Part shown: positions 22,416-34,534 of the stretch, piece by piece | How the letters are laid out: the number at the start of each line of letters is the position of its first letter | Position numbering within the stretch: position 1 is the stretch's first letter | Source: Adenophora triphylla var. japonica | Lineage: Eukaryota > Streptophyta > Magnoliopsida > Asterales > Campanulaceae | Assembly: GCA_022495995.1 (NCBI GenBank) | Contig: JAFEMH010002433.1 | Location: forward strand, 1-64,000 | DNA length: 64,000 nt | Reading direction: 5' to 3' | Translations under genes and position numbers: made by a program | The notes under the pieces: generated by a model | The model's database searches: none | Told to the model about the DNA's origin: nothing | The model's input: the letters and a program-made list of their open reading frames with translations, nothing else

Positions 22416-23581
22416 GTTTATGATAGGGGTGTAAGTGGTTTAGCTCAAACCGCGATTTGAGACCGAACCGAGCTAAACCGTGGGGTTTAGCTCAATTTTT
22501 TTATTTAAGTGGTTTAACTCGGTTTATAAAAATTACAAACCACGTGGTTCGGTTTAGCTTGCGGATTGAGGGTGCCGAGCCAAACCGAGCTAAATCGAAC
22601 CGCCAAACCGAGCTATGAAACCAAACCGCCAAACCGAGCTATGAAACCGAGCTATGGAACTGCCGTTGTTTCTTACACAAGTATTGGACAAACTAAACAC
22701 TATGGAAATGTTGTAAGTGTATACAACTGTTAGTTTACTGCTCAAGCAGAAACTATAAGTTTGCATTTCTAGTTCACCTATATCACCTGAAGTTCATAGA
22801 GCTGTATTTGGCATCATACACACACACACACATCATTTCTCATTTCATTGCACAATCTTTTGACTTTTCAGCATCATGAAATCAGCAGATCTCATATTGT
22901 TCCTCTTCTGGTTGCTGCAGGCCAAGAAAAAAGTGGCATTACTACTCCAAAAGCTAAAAAAGTATGAGCTTCCAGATTTGCCACCTCCAAAGCACGATCC
23001 TGAGATTTTGACCTCTGAACAGCTTCAGGCATATAAGAAGATTGGCTTTAGAAATAAAAATTATGTTCCTGTTGGTGTACGCGGAGTGTTTGGAGGAGTT
23101 GTTCAAAATATACATTTGCACTAGAAGTTCCACCAAACTGTACAAGTTTGTTGCGATAATTTCCCAAAGGAACGGATAAAGGAGATGGCAATCATGCTAG
23201 CAAGACTGAGTGGCGGTATCGTAGTCAACATACATAACGTGAAAACAATCATTATGTTTCGTGGCAGAAATTATCGACAGCCAAAGAATTTGATACCAAC
23301 CGAGCTAAGCTAAACCGCCAAACCGGTTTAGCTTGCGGTTTTGATAATGCTGTGTTTATTTTAGTTACTTACTGTTTTATATTGATTAGTCATAAAATCA
23401 AAATGATTAAACCGCGGTTTAGATCGAGCTAAACCGAACCTTGGCAGTTTAGCTTAGCTCTGTTTGAATTTTTTTTGTGGTTTAGCTCGGTTTGGAATTT
23501 CTCCAAACCGATACTAGCGGTTTAGCTCTAAAATTTCCCCAAACCGAGCTAAACCGAACCGTTTACACCCCTAGTTTATGA
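22416..23581. mobile_element. Non-autonomous hAT element carrying a captured CRM-domain exon
   Basis: Ends TAGGGGTGTAA at 22424 and its complement at 23573, with an 8-bp duplication GTTTATGA at 22416-22423 and 23574-23581, the hAT signature. Subterminal regions are packed with GGTTTAGCTCGG-type repeats in both orientations, as known for hAT elements. No transposase is present. The centre (about 22670-23299) is unrelated to the ends and contains host gene sequence. Confidence 0.9.
22921..23299 (+). pseudogene. Captured CRM-domain (CRS1/YhbY) exon
   Basis: After an intact intron end (TTGCTGCAG) at 22912-22920 the plus strand reads AKKKVALLLQKLKKYELPDL, then EILTSEQLQAYKKIGFRNKN, then VPVGVRGVFGGVVQNIHLH. 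A TAG follows where the family has Trp, then KFHQTVQVCCDNFPKERIK and VNIHNVKTIIMFRGRNYRQP. This is the beginning and RNA-binding core (GxxG-like loop) of a CRM domain, closest in style to the small organellar CFM9-type CRM proteins that bind intron RNA. One nonsense change (TGG to TAG, 23123-23125) is the only lesion seen. It lies inside an hAT element, so it is a transduplicate rather than a host gene. Confidence 0.85.
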
Positions 23582-24090
23582 TGTGTCACTCGGAAATTGC
23601 AAAAAAACTATGAAAAATGCTCTTACCATTGTGGATGCTCTTAGTTGTGGTATCATGCGTTTGACCATCTTTTTCACAAATGAGAACTTTGAGACCTTTT
23701 TTACTGGTGACTCTTGATATTACCACATAAAACTGACCGTGGCTAAATACAGCTCGAGAAAGGTAGAGTTCAACGTGTGAAAGTGATTGCCCCTGACTCT
23801 TATTTATAGTCATAGCAAAGCAAACGACCAAAGAGAATTGTCTCCGTTGAAACTTCATGGGAAATTTTGTCAAATTTGATGGGCTCAAGATCATTCTAGG
23901 AATAAAAACCTTCATTCCAACATTTTTACCCGATAATATTTTTGCTTCAACTACGTGCTTTTCAAGATTTATGACAATCATTCTCGTTCCATTGCATAAT
24001 TCTGCTATAAGATGTTTTGCATTTTTAGTCATGTTAGATGCTTATTCAGCTCTATGTAAGCAAAAACATTACATTATTTTGCCAAAGCTT

Positions 24091-24482
24091 GAAGTAACGA
24101 ACAATTGAACGAAATGTTGACGGAAAGATCACATAATCAACAACATAAAGGTTAAGGATCAAATGGTAAAAATTATTTAATGACTTTAAAGGTAAAAATT
24201 TAAATAGCTTATGGACGTAAAAGTTTATTTTCTCTAGTTTTATCAAACTCTAGTACATTTTTGCCAGTGAGAGTCGCACATGTGATGTAATCATATAACA
24301 TAATTTAGGTGGAGATTCAACTAGTTTGAGAACATTTGATTTCACAATAGAATACACAATGCAATTTAGTTTGAATTCAATTATTTTTAAGGACAATTTA
24401 TAGAATCGATAAATTTTCAAATAATTTTCGTAATGTATGCATTTGATCAAATGTTACACACACATATATATATATATATATA
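24091..24482. other. AT-rich spacer
   Basis: No gene recognised. It ends with an (AT)n run that borders a Stowaway MITE. Confidence 0.5.
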
Positions 24483-24770
24483 CTCCCTCCGTCCCGCCCG
24501 AAAAGCCACAAAATAGATTTCGCACGCAAATTAAGGAAAGTGATGTTGAAAAGAGAAAAAGTTTAAATGTTGTGAGTATGAAAAATTAAATAGGAGAAAG
24601 AATGAGTGGGAGGAATAGTTAGGAGAGAGAATGTTGTGAGTGTAAAAGTAAAGTAGGAAAGAGAATGAGGGGGTGGAATAGTAATAAAAACTTTCCTTTT
24701 TGAGAAAGTGCCTTTTTAAATGGGACGCCCAAAATGAAAATTTGTGACTTTTCGGACGGGACGGAGGGAG
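24483..24770. mobile_element. Stowaway MITE
   Basis: CTCCCTCCGTCCCG at the left and its inverted form CGGGACGGAGGGAG at the right, with flanking TA duplications. 288 bp, non-coding. Confidence 0.9.
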
Positions 24771-24845
24771 TATATATATATATACACACATTTATCAATG
24801 CAATTTAAGGATTAAGATTTAAAATGACGAGTTTTAACATATTTA

Positions 24846-25099
24846 GAGCTCGTTTGGTAGGCCGATAGAATTAGCCTGGGTTAATAGTGTGTTAATAGTG
24901 GGAGATTATTAATCAGGGGATTAATAACACCACCCTTTTTTTGGGGATTAATATGAAGGGGTTAGAGGGGATAAGAGTGGATAAGAAGCGTATCCGAGTT
25001 GTACCCAGGATTATTACTCTCATTGCATTTAGCCTATCAAACACCAAAATTATTGAACTAATAATCATATTCAACTCTAATCAGGCTACCAAACGACCC
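24846..25099. mobile_element. Tourist-type (PIF/Harbinger) MITE
   Basis: Inverted ends GAGCTCGTTTGGTAG / CTACCAAACGACCC and TTA duplications at 24843-24845 and 25100-25102. 254 bp, about 370 bp upstream of the STT3B start codon. Confidence 0.85.
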
Positions 25100-25467
25100 T
25101 TAATCTTTTGATTGCTAATTTGTATGGATAGACATACATAGGTAGGCAGGTGGTTCAAAAATATAAACCCTAGTCAAAGTCACTCATATGCTATAACCAA
25201 ATCCTAAGGGGGTGTTAATTGTCAACTATTCTAAAATATTTGGCTCCTAAAATAGGAACACACGAATAAAGGATTCAGATCCAAGACAGATGCAAAACCG
25301 CACACTGACCTGTAGGGTTTTTCATCTTCACAATCAAGAAAATTTCAATGGCAAATCCTACGCAAATGTAAATTAATCCCACAATCTCATATCAGAATTG
25401 GGTATTTTCTTAAATTTATTGCTATATTTGTTATCTCTAGATTGATTGATCGGCTGAAATTGGAATC
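25100..25467 (+). promoter_or_regulatory. STT3B upstream region
   Basis: Likely holds core promoter and 5' untranslated region of STT3B. I see no strong TATA box. The nearest upstream feature is the Tourist MITE. Confidence 0.4.
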
Positions 25468-28400
25468 ATGGGTGGGAAATCGGAGGCCGTGAACGGCGGC
25501 AGCACTAAGTCGTCCACCACCACTCCGGCGGCGGCGCCGACGGTGAGTTCGAAGTCCGATCTATTTTCTCTCAAAACCCTAAAGCTGAAAACGAAGCAAC
25601 AGGAGCTCCTGATCCGAGTCACGATCCTTTGCCTCGTTTACGTCTTGGCATTCATCACTCGTCTCTTCAGTGTTCTTCGTTACGAGAGCATGATCCACGA
25701 ATTCGATCCCTATTTCAACTACCGAACAACTCTCTACTTGACGGAGAAAGGATTTTATGAATTCTGGAACTGGTTTGATTCCGAGAGTTGGTACCCACTT
25801 GGCCGAATCATCGGCGGGACACTCTACCCCGGTCTCATGGTCACGGCAGCAATTATGTACTGGGCTTTGAAATTCCTCCGATTCGCTGTTCATATTCGCG
25901 AGGTCTGTGTTTTGACTGCACCCTTTTTCGCTTCGAATACCACCATTGTTGCCTACTTGTTTGGGAAAGAGCTTTGGGATACAGGTGCAGGTTTGGTTGC
26001 AGCTGCTTTGATTGCAATCTGTCCTGGGTACATTTCTAGGTCTGTTGCTGGTTCTTATGATAATGAAGGGGTTGCCATTTTCGCTTTGTTGCTTACTTTC
26101 TATTTGTTTGTTAAAGCTGTCAATACTGGGTCACTTGCTTGGTCACTTGCCTCTGCTTTTGGGTACTTTTATATGGTTTCTGCTTGGGGTGGTTACGTGT
26201 TTATCATTAATTTGGTTCCCCTGTATGTATTGGTTCTGTTGATTACCGGGAGATATTCGATGCGGTTGTACGTTGCCTATAATTGTATGTACGTGGTGGG
26301 GATGTTGCTGGCTATGCAGATTCGATTTGTTGGGTTTCAGCACGTCCAGTCTGGTGAACATATGGCAGCAATGGGAGTGTTTTTCTTGATGCAGGTTCTT
26401 AACCTTACTTACTCATTTACCCATTTGTTAGTCACTCCATTTGGCCCTAAATAACATTTTAGCGAATGAAAAACATTGTGAAAAATTGCCCTTTAAGCAA
26501 TTTTAGTAACGAATCTTAGCAAATGTGAAGTATCATTACTATTTACCTTATATACTTATACTGCAAGCATACATCGGAATATGATATTTGTTAAAAGATG
26601 AGTTAGGATCTTTATTAAAAACGGATACCTATTTAGGGATAAAGTTTTTGGAAAATGGACCTTTATTTAGGGTGCGCTCCCGAGTTTTAAAAACGAGAGA
26701 AAGGAAAGGAAATGGGAGGAAATCTAATATTTTTTCCTCCCTAAAGTTGCTCCCGAGTTTTTTTAGGAAGGAAGTGGAAGGAAAAGGAAAGAATTTTTTT
26801 TAAAATTATCTCTCCTACACAATCCTCCCAAAAGTGGGAGGAATTGGAAGGAAAGGAAATCTTATAAAACAAAATTATTGGTTAAACCTATTTTACCCCT
26901 CAAGTATAACTCTCTCTTCCTTTCATTAAGGGTACAAGTGTAATTCAATTTTTTCCCTTCCTAAACTCGGGAGCACTTCAAGAAGTTATTGAATTCCCTC
27001 CCCTCCTCTTCTTTCCCTTCCCCTTCTCCTTCTCTCCTCTCCCCTCCCTTTCTCGTCTCTCCTTTAGAAACTCAGGAGCGGACAGGGACAAAAGGGAGAA
27101 CGATTTGCTAATAACTTGGGTATTCACATTTTCCCTGGTTGCCATCCTATAAAAGACGAAAAGAGAAGGAGAAAATAAAAAGTGGAGCATGCTATCATAC
27201 TACTTTACCAGTTGACTTCAGTTTATGTATTGTTTGCGTGCAGGTCTTCTACTTCCTGGAGTGGGTTAAGCACATGTTAAATGATTCAAAGCTTTTTCAA
27301 GATTTTTTGAGGATTACTGTAACATGCGCAGTTGGTGTGGGGGCTGTTGCTCTTGGAGTTGGCACAGCTTCTGGTTATATCTCCCCATGGACTGGTCGAT
27401 TTTACTCTTTACTGGACCCAACTTACGCTAAAGATCACATCCCAATAATTGCTTCCGTCTCTGAGCATCAGCCCACAGCATGGTCATCATTCATGTTTGA
27501 TTTTCATATCCTGCTTTTCTTGTTCCCAGCTGGTCTCTATTTTTGCTTCAAGCGGTTGTCAGATGCCACAATTTTCATTGTGATGTATGGTCTTACCAGC
27601 ATGTATTTTGCCGGTGTCATGGTTCGGTTGATTCTTGTTGCTACACCTGCAGTCTGCCTTGTAAGTGCTATTGCAGTCTCGGCTAGTGTGAAGAATTTGA
27701 CCCAGTTGTTGAGGGGAAAGAGCAAGGTTGCTCATGTTGGATCTGGCAAGGGAATTACTGGTACAAAGGGTTCATCCAAGGTGAGTTAATTATTTTCTAT
27801 GTTTTCCTTGTCTTTTGTTGTTCTTAATCACATTTAAGCAATTCATGATATCTCATACTCCAATAGTTGAAGACTGACTTTGCAATAGCTTTTGATGTTC
27901 GATTTTCATTACTTTGCTTGTGTTTCTTCTACGCTCTAATATGAAATCTTAGTTTGATTTAGAGATCAAAACCTATTCTATCTGCCATCCTGGACTGTTG
28001 GGTTATTTTTTTTCAAGTTTGTTTACATTTCTTGACCTTTTCTTGTCTGCTTCTGTCTACCGTGAGTTATGTTCTGTTAGCTTGAAGATGTTAAGATGCA
28101 TAGTAAATGCAAAAAATTGTCTTCATTCCTGCACAAGCTAATTGAATAATTTCTTTCTGCGTGTGCTACTCTTTGCTGAACTATAATGCCACTGCGAGCT
28201 GCTGTGGCTATATAGTGTTCTCACTTGAATCATCATTATAGCTTAGCTAGTATTTTTTTGTGGCTTGTCAAGGTAGTAATTACTTTGTTTGTGATTCTAT
28301 TTTTTTTGTGGCTTGTCAAGGTATCTTAGTAATTACTTTGTTTGTGATTCATTTTGTTCTTGTGTGCACTTGTTACACCAGCAGGCTGTGGTGGATCAAT

Positions 28401-31400
28401 CTCTGCCTTTCCAGAAAAATGGTGCCATTGCATTGCTTCTTGGGGCATTTTATTTGCTGAGTAGATATGCTACCCATTGTACATGGGTTACATCTGAGGC
28501 ATACTCGTCCCCTTCAATTGTCTTAGCTGCAAGGGGTGCCCATGGCCAGAGGGTGATTTTTGATGACTACCGTGAAGCCTACTTTTGGCTCCGGCAAAAT
28601 ACTCCTGCAGATGCCAAGGTGATGTCATGGTGGGATTATGGTTATCAAATTACTGCTATGGGAAATAGAACCGTGATTGTAGACAATAACACCTGGAACA
28701 ATACTCACATTGCTACTGTTGGTCGTGCAATGTCGTCGTACGAGGATGAAGCATACGAAATAATGAAATCATTGGACGTGGATTATGTCTTAGTTGTTTT
28801 TGGAGGTGTTACCGGTTACTCATCTGATGATATTAACAAGTAAGTCCTCAGCTCTTTCTCAGTGATCATTACCTGGATAATCAACAATGATAACGCTTTA
28901 CACACATATCAGTGTTTCTCATTAAAAGAGGTTGAGACGTTAATACAGTTTTTTTTTTCCTTTTAACAAAGAATTTGGAATTTCTCGATATGATGTGGAT
29001 TATGGAACTTGTACTTGCTATCCTTACTCAAATGAATGCACAAGACCCTTTATTCTATGGTAATGTGTGAAGAACAAGGAGCTCATATTTGATAAGTACG
29101 GGCTGTAATTGGCTTTATATATAAAGTAGAAAGTTACTTATAATTGAATCTAGGAAAATAATTATGGTGTAGTCAAACCCTGTTCTTAGAATTTTGATAA
29201 AAATTCGGTGTAAGGTGAAGGCTTGGAATCTAGTAAAGAGATTAAACATTTGTATCAGATTTATATATTCAAGGTTAAATATTGGACCTTCTTGTTACAT
29301 AGGATTTGTATCATTATAGTAAATGAAGAACGCGTTAGTGGTACTCAAAAAATCTAAATCTAAACAAAGTGTGTTAGAGGTACTAATCTTTTTGCTTCTA
29401 ATTTGAAAGAAAAATTGTTATCATATGTATGACTTGTTTTCTCGTCTTTTACCTTGATATTATCACAAGCTAATATAAGTAATAACTCACTTATACCAGA
29501 TTTTTATGGATGGTGAGAATTGGAGGAGGAGTTTTCCCTGTCATCAAGGAACCGGATTACCTTGTTAATGGCGAATATCGTGTTGACAAAGGGGCAGCTC
29601 CCAAGATGTTGAATTGTCTAATGTAAGTTTTATAGCACCATTCTTTGTTTTCTTATTGAGATTATTGTTGCATGAATGCCTGTATTCTAGCTAAAAGATG
29701 TGTTACATTAATATTCATGATATATAATTGGATCAACTCTCAGTACAACAACAAATCTTGTACTAATATTTGGAAGAAACAAAGCTATTAATCAGACGAG
29801 AGACCACATTTCGATCCATTGGTTTTCATTTACATATTACTCAAAAGAATTAAGAAAGGGAAAGAGAAAAGAGGGTAGTCCTTGTACATTTTGAAGTTGT
29901 TTTCTCTTCTATTTGAAGACGGTTAGTATGCATTACGGGTAATTAATAATTCAGATCCATGCATCAATATTACAAGAGAAACCTAAATTCTTGAAATCCT
30001 CTTATGTTTTGGATGATGTAAAACGTGGTTTAGGGTTCAAATTTAGGCAGAAGAGTACTTGTTTAATATGGTAACATTTACTAAACAAACTTCTAATGTG
30101 GCTCAACATATACTATTCATAAGGTTTTCTGGGTTCCCCAAACAGCCTCTGGCTGGTGTTTGTGGCTCATAAGAGCCGTCAATACGGGACGGGACGGGAC
30201 GAAATTACGTTGTCCCACGACGGGAACGGGACGAAACGGGACGGGACAAAACGGGACGGGACGAAAATACTCCGTCCCATCCCGTCCCATTTGCGGGACG
30301 CGGGATCCCGCGGGACCCAAACGGGACGAAAATACTTCGTCATCAATTAAGTTTATCTTTCACCCTAAGAAGAAAATGAACAAGTTTATTCTACGCACTC
30401 TTTGACAGTTGAGATTGTGAAGTGCTGCTGATTAAGAAGTGACCGCAACACATACTGTAGCTGCTGGTGAATTACGTGAGTAGCTATGTTAATAATGGAC
30501 ATTCAACATGACATTAACAGTTTAATGTGTATCATGAACATTAAGTGGCAATAATGAAAGCATGTCTTGATAACAACTCTGTTCAAACGAGGATATTTGG
30601 ATTGTTCGGTTCCAAGATTATGTCAAGCAGGTTTGTCCAGTATGATAACAATATTTTTTGTTAAAAAAGAAGGAAGATGTTCTGAGCAAGACCAATTACA
30701 GATCTTCACAAGTGAGACCTAATACTTGTACGGGTCAATACGGGAAAACGGGACGGGACGGGATAAAAATAAGTTGTCCCGCGACGGGAACGGGACGATA
30801 CGGGACGGGACGAAAACGGGACGGGACTAAAATATTCTGTCCCATCCCGTCCCATTTGTGTGGCGGGACGGGACGTCCCAACGGGACCGTCCCAACTTGA
30901 CGGATAATGTACTCAAGGTCTAATGTTGTGGTTATCGACTGTCTTATTTGCAGGTACAAGTTATCCTACTATCGTTTTGGAGAGCTAACAACGGAATATG
31001 GCAAGCCTCCTGGGTAAGTGTTTGGTTTACCCATCTTAATATTTATTATGGTTTATTTATTTTTTCTTAGTTCTTTTGGCGCTCATTCAAAAATTGATGC
31101 AGCTAATTTTGTTTAAATTGGAAAAATGACGTTAACTTTTATTTGGGGTGTTCTGCAGCTTCAGTTGGGAACAAGAACTGATGAACAAATTAAATTTCAG
31201 AAACATCAGTCTGTCATTTTATTGAGTTGCTTACCAATGATTTATCACATACATACTCTCTTTTGCTTTATGCGCCCTTCTTATTCAGAGATGAGTGTGT
31301 GGGAGTGGGACCGAGGAAGAGGGGGGGGGATAATTTCTTTTATTAGATCACGTCTGACTGGGGTAGAGAATATACAAAAGCTCGGTAGTTTATAAGCAAT

Positions 31401-32775
31401 AATGTTGCTCTTCATCCTATCAAAAAAATTATTGCTCCACTTTTGGAGATCTTACCCCTCTCTTTCTCTTGGTTTCTAGCCTGGTACGGAGTATGACTTA
31501 ACGACCTATACTTGTCTGCATATTGCAGTCTCTATAACCACATGCCACTGTCGTCTGCTTAAATATTTCTCCCCTTGTGGTCCACCGTCCTCCCTTCGTT
31601 CAACAATAACCTCTCTGGTTATTCTCTATGACCTCTGTTTCTTATTAAAGCCTCGAAATGTACGAGTCTTAGTGAAATTTTTGGAGTTATCTAATGAATA
31701 ATGTTCATAGGATCAATTCTCCACCATGTTACCATGACTTAGGAGGATTGGATACTGTTATTGATCATTTGATTGGGTGTTAGATCCTCTAGAATTTAAG
31801 ATTTTGCACTAGATGTAGTATATAAGGCTTCCATACTCACACTCATGTTGTACCGTTGACGCAAGTACATTGGCGAAAAAGAACAGTCTAGATAAATACA
31901 TTATAGCTTATTTTATTGTCCCAACATCTCGAGATCTTTGATAATTCAAATGAGCAATTGACATTTTCCTTGACGATGTAGTTGTAGTTAGAATGCATTG
32001 ATGTGTTTCTGAAAGAGATGAGGTGATTCAGTAATCTAAGAATCAACATTATTTATCAAACAATAGAAAAAAAATTCCATTGATAAGATTTGACTGCATT
32101 AGCTTTTACAACTATTTCTCATGAACAAGGGAAAGATGCAAATGACAAATTCAAGTTGACTTATACTAGCAATATAAGTAGAAGAGGCATATGACTTGTG
32201 ATAGAAATGTTGCCATTTTGAGGGTCTTCCACTCTACCTACTTACATATTCCCTGATGTAGCCCCTCCATTCCAACTCAAATTGCAAAATAACCGTCATT
32301 GCATGGGAATTAAGGGGAAGTATATAATATTAAGGTGTTCTGAGTATGGATGGTGGAGTAGGGAATGTTAGTGGGGTAGGAAAAGTGGGTTAGTTGATGT
32401 GAGTATCACAAGTTCTTTTCCTATAAAAAAAAAAGTATGACAAGTGGGTCATTGATTAAAAAATACTATATAAACTTTCCATTTTTTGATTTTGCAATTT
32501 CTAATGGGACACCAAATGAGGTAAATTTTGCAATTTGAGGTAGGACGGAGGGAGTATAATTTTTGGTCCTCCCTCATATCCAATCTGCCCATGACAGTGT
32601 GAACTGAAAACACTAATGAATATTTTGTTTCTGATATGATTACAGGTACGACAGAGCTAGGGGGGTGGAAATAGGGAATAAAGATGTGAAGCTTGAACAC
32701 TTGGAAGAGGCATTCACAACATCAAACTGGATTGTTAGGATTTATAAAGTCAATCCTCAAAATAACAGATGGTAA
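25468..32775 (+). CDS. STT3B: STT3B, catalytic subunit of oligosaccharyltransferase (six coding exons)
   Basis: Exons: 25468-26394, 27244-27780, 28385-28839, 29500-29622, 30954-31013, 32646-32775. All joins use GT-AG sites and keep phase, giving 743 residues, the usual plant STT3B length. The protein transfers the preassembled glycan from dolichol to Asn in N-x-S/T sites in the ER lumen. Visible landmarks: first membrane helix at 49-70, the lumenal metal-binding Asp in [10 protein letters not shown] (Asp80), [19 protein letters not shown] (380-387), the catalytic/acceptor-binding WWDYG motif at 570-574, and the self-glycosylation-type NNTWNNTH site. It has many predicted helices in the first 480 residues and a lumenal C-terminal domain. 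The N-terminal 30 residues are Ser/Thr/Ala-rich and variable. Start chosen because MGGKSE matches the family start. No lesions seen. Confidence 0.97.
26672..27083. mobile_element. MITE-like inverted repeat in STT3B intron 1
   Basis: Left GTGCGCTCCCGAGTTTT and right AAACTCAGGAGCGGAC form imperfect inverted ends. A second internal pair (CTCCCGAGTTT at 26750, AAACTCGGGAG at 26963) is nested inside. Purine/pyrimidine-rich interior (GGAAGGAAAGG). No clear target duplication. Confidence 0.55.
30175..30903. repeat. GGGACGGGAC repeat arrays in STT3B intron 4
   Basis: Two direct copies of a 150-170 bp segment built from GGGACGGGACGAAA units (30175-30345 and 30728-30903), about 380 bp apart. The outer edges CCGTCAATACGGGAC and its approximate inverted form GTCCCAACTTGACGG suggest the ends of one non-autonomous DNA element with GC-rich subterminal repeats, but no target duplication is visible. 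Confidence 0.6.
32261..32554. mobile_element. Stowaway MITE in STT3B intron 5
   Basis: Degraded left end GCCCCTCCATTCC and right end GGACGGAGGGAG, with shared inner sequence CTCAAATTGCAAAAT inverted, and TA at both sides. About 294 bp. Confidence 0.75.
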
Positions 32776-33220
32776 AATACCATTTTACATCTTTCTCACT
32801 CATTCAGTCACGCACACTAGATCTCTCTCTCTGTCCCCATATTTGTGGGGGCAGGAGAAGAAGCAGAGTGGATGAATCTTTATGGGTTGAGAAACGATAT
32901 CAATGGGGATAGAAGTATCGTTTATAGTCAGTTCTTTTCTTTTTTTTTGGAAGCTATCGTGCACTGGAACCCACTTCTTTTTTCATTTTATTTTCCCTTT
33001 AAGTTGGCAGAATAACTTATGGATCTGAACTATCTTTTTAGCTCTTGAATTTTGTAGTGTTAGTAGACAGATGAGCTTTTCATATTAGTATCCCTGGTGC
33101 TGAAACTGATGGAAACTGTCGTATGGTGCCTCTCAGGTGATATGATATTAAAGTTTAGACATGCGGCTTGATTATTTGTTCTCTCTTTTCCATTTGATAT
33201 ATCTCTCACCCATATATATA
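32776..33220 (+). other. STT3B 3' untranslated region and downstream spacer
   Basis: Directly follows the stop codon. No perfect AATAAA was found; the T-rich run at 32937-32948 and AT-rich stretches may serve as 3' end signals. Confidence 0.4.
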
Positions 33221-33491
33221 CTCACCCTCCGTCTCATTCGAAATAGGATACTTGATCCCGGTACGGGAATTAAGGAAAAATGTTTGTGTAGTAGGTGTTG
33301 TGAGTATAAAAAGTGATGTATAAGTGAGAAAGTGGGGTAGAGAATAATAAGGGGATAAGATAGTTGTTGTGAGTATGGATAGTGGGTACCACTGAATAAA
33401 ACATTTCCATTTTGGGGTTGTCTTATTTCGAGTTTCAGGTGGGACGCTTGAAATGACAAAATGTCCCAATTCAGGCATGACCGAGGGAGTG
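33221..33491. mobile_element. Stowaway MITE
   Basis: Left CTCACCCTCCGTCTC and right GACCGAGGGAGTG are imperfect inverted ends, flanked by TA. 271 bp. Confidence 0.75.
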
Positions 33492-33564
33492 TATATATAT
33501 AGTGCAATACATGCTTAATGCAGATGAGTTCAGTTGGTAATAATGCTTTTTTCTTTAAGTTTAA

Positions 33565-33785
33565 AGGGTAAATGACAAATTAGGGTCCAAAGTTTAGGGG
33601 GGGTGTGCCAATCGGGATCTAATGTTTTAATTTTGTCAAGTTAGGGTCCAAAGTTAACTATGTTTGTTGGGTGGGGGTTGGGGGGGGGGGGGGGGTTTGA
33701 CGGAAATGTTTGAAAAGTTTTTCAAGTCAGAAGACCATGATTGACACACACCCCTTAAACTTTGGATCCAATCTGTCATTTTTTC
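33565..33785. mobile_element. MITE with GGTCCAAAGTTTAGG inverted repeats
   Basis: Left AATGACAAATTAGGGTCCAA and right TTGGATCCAATCTGTCATT are inverted copies. The interior contains a run of 18 G (33676-33693) that could be an assembly or polymerase slippage site. Followed by a pyrimidine run with about 30 T. Confidence 0.65.
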
Positions 33786-33792
33786 TCTCTCT

Positions 33793-33836
<44 letters not shown>

Positions 33837-34534
33837 GAGATTCTCTCCGTTGATTATTTCAGTTTTGTGTAAAAAGTTAAATATATTAGCAACAACATTA
33901 AATACATTGTGATCTCGTCTCCTTTGCATTGCATTGCGTTGCATGTACCCCCTTGCTAATATATTTAATGAAGTTTGGGAGAAAAATCGCTGCCAATCCA
34001 TTTTTCAGTTTTAATTAGTGTTTATGTTCTAAACTCAACTCAACTCAACTCATTGCTATTGATTATTATTTTTACATTAATTCTTTAACAAGTGTGAACA
34101 AAGTTAAATAAAAATCTTAAATCGAAATGAAAGGAGTATCACTTTAATATTTTTTATTTTTTTTCAAAAGCAATTATCCTAATACAATTTTAAAATTGTT
34201 AATTGGTGATATATTCCATATATTGGACTTTATCAAATATTTTTCTGTGCTATGGAGCATAGCTGTTACATAAAATGGAAAAATTCGTTGCCCTTGTTTT
34301 AAATTATCTTTATGAAATTGTAATATTTTTTATTAATGAGCAAAGAGAATAATTACATTTTAATTACTTTTTTTTTTTTAAATAATCACAATGCAATATT
34401 TATTTCGAGACCTAAAACAATGAGAAATTATTTACACAAATACGATGTATATATGCGTAGTATATCTACATTTCTCATGCTGTCCCAAATTTCCATATGA
34501 TTCACAGGGTCTTCTCAACAAGAGGTGAAAACAA
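33786..34534. other. AT-rich spacer
   Basis: Long T homopolymer at 33798-33830 and AT-rich DNA. No gene recognised. Confidence 0.5.

Larger units (their letters stand above)
22099..23640. mobile_element. MITE with GAGCATCCACAATGG ends, interrupted by an hAT element
   Basis: Terminal inverted repeat GAGCATCCACAATGG / CCATTGTGGATGCTC with TTA target duplications at 22096-22098 and 23641-23643, as for PIF/Harbinger-type elements. Without the nested insertion it is about 384 bp. It is inserted in the last exon of a Helitron helicase. A truncated copy lies at 20182-20260. Confidence 0.85.
22062..24090 (-). pseudogene. Helitron helicase, C-terminal part, split by a MITE
   Basis: On the minus strand 24032-23644 encodes the end of a PIF1-like helicase of Helitron type: NKSQGQSLSHVELYLSRAVF, FSHGQFYVVISRVTS, then GLKVLICEKDG. 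SRVTS and the Q-S motif are the last helicase motifs. The frame is interrupted by a TTA-flanked MITE (22099-23640). With the insertion and one TTA skipped, the reading continues ...TTTNVVYKEIFHKL and stops at 22062-22064, the expected end. Upstream domains (Rep, helicase motifs I-IV) are missing. Helitrons replicate by rolling circle; this is a decayed fragment. Confidence 0.85.

Noticed and set aside
26395..26454. Extension of STT3B exon 1 to the stop at 26454
   Set aside because: A GT donor at 26395 joins in phase with 27244 and restores the family sequence; the extension is intron read-through.
33676..33830. Regulatory role for the long G and T runs
   Set aside because: Homopolymers of this kind are common in MITE debris and prone to sequencing error; no evidence for function.
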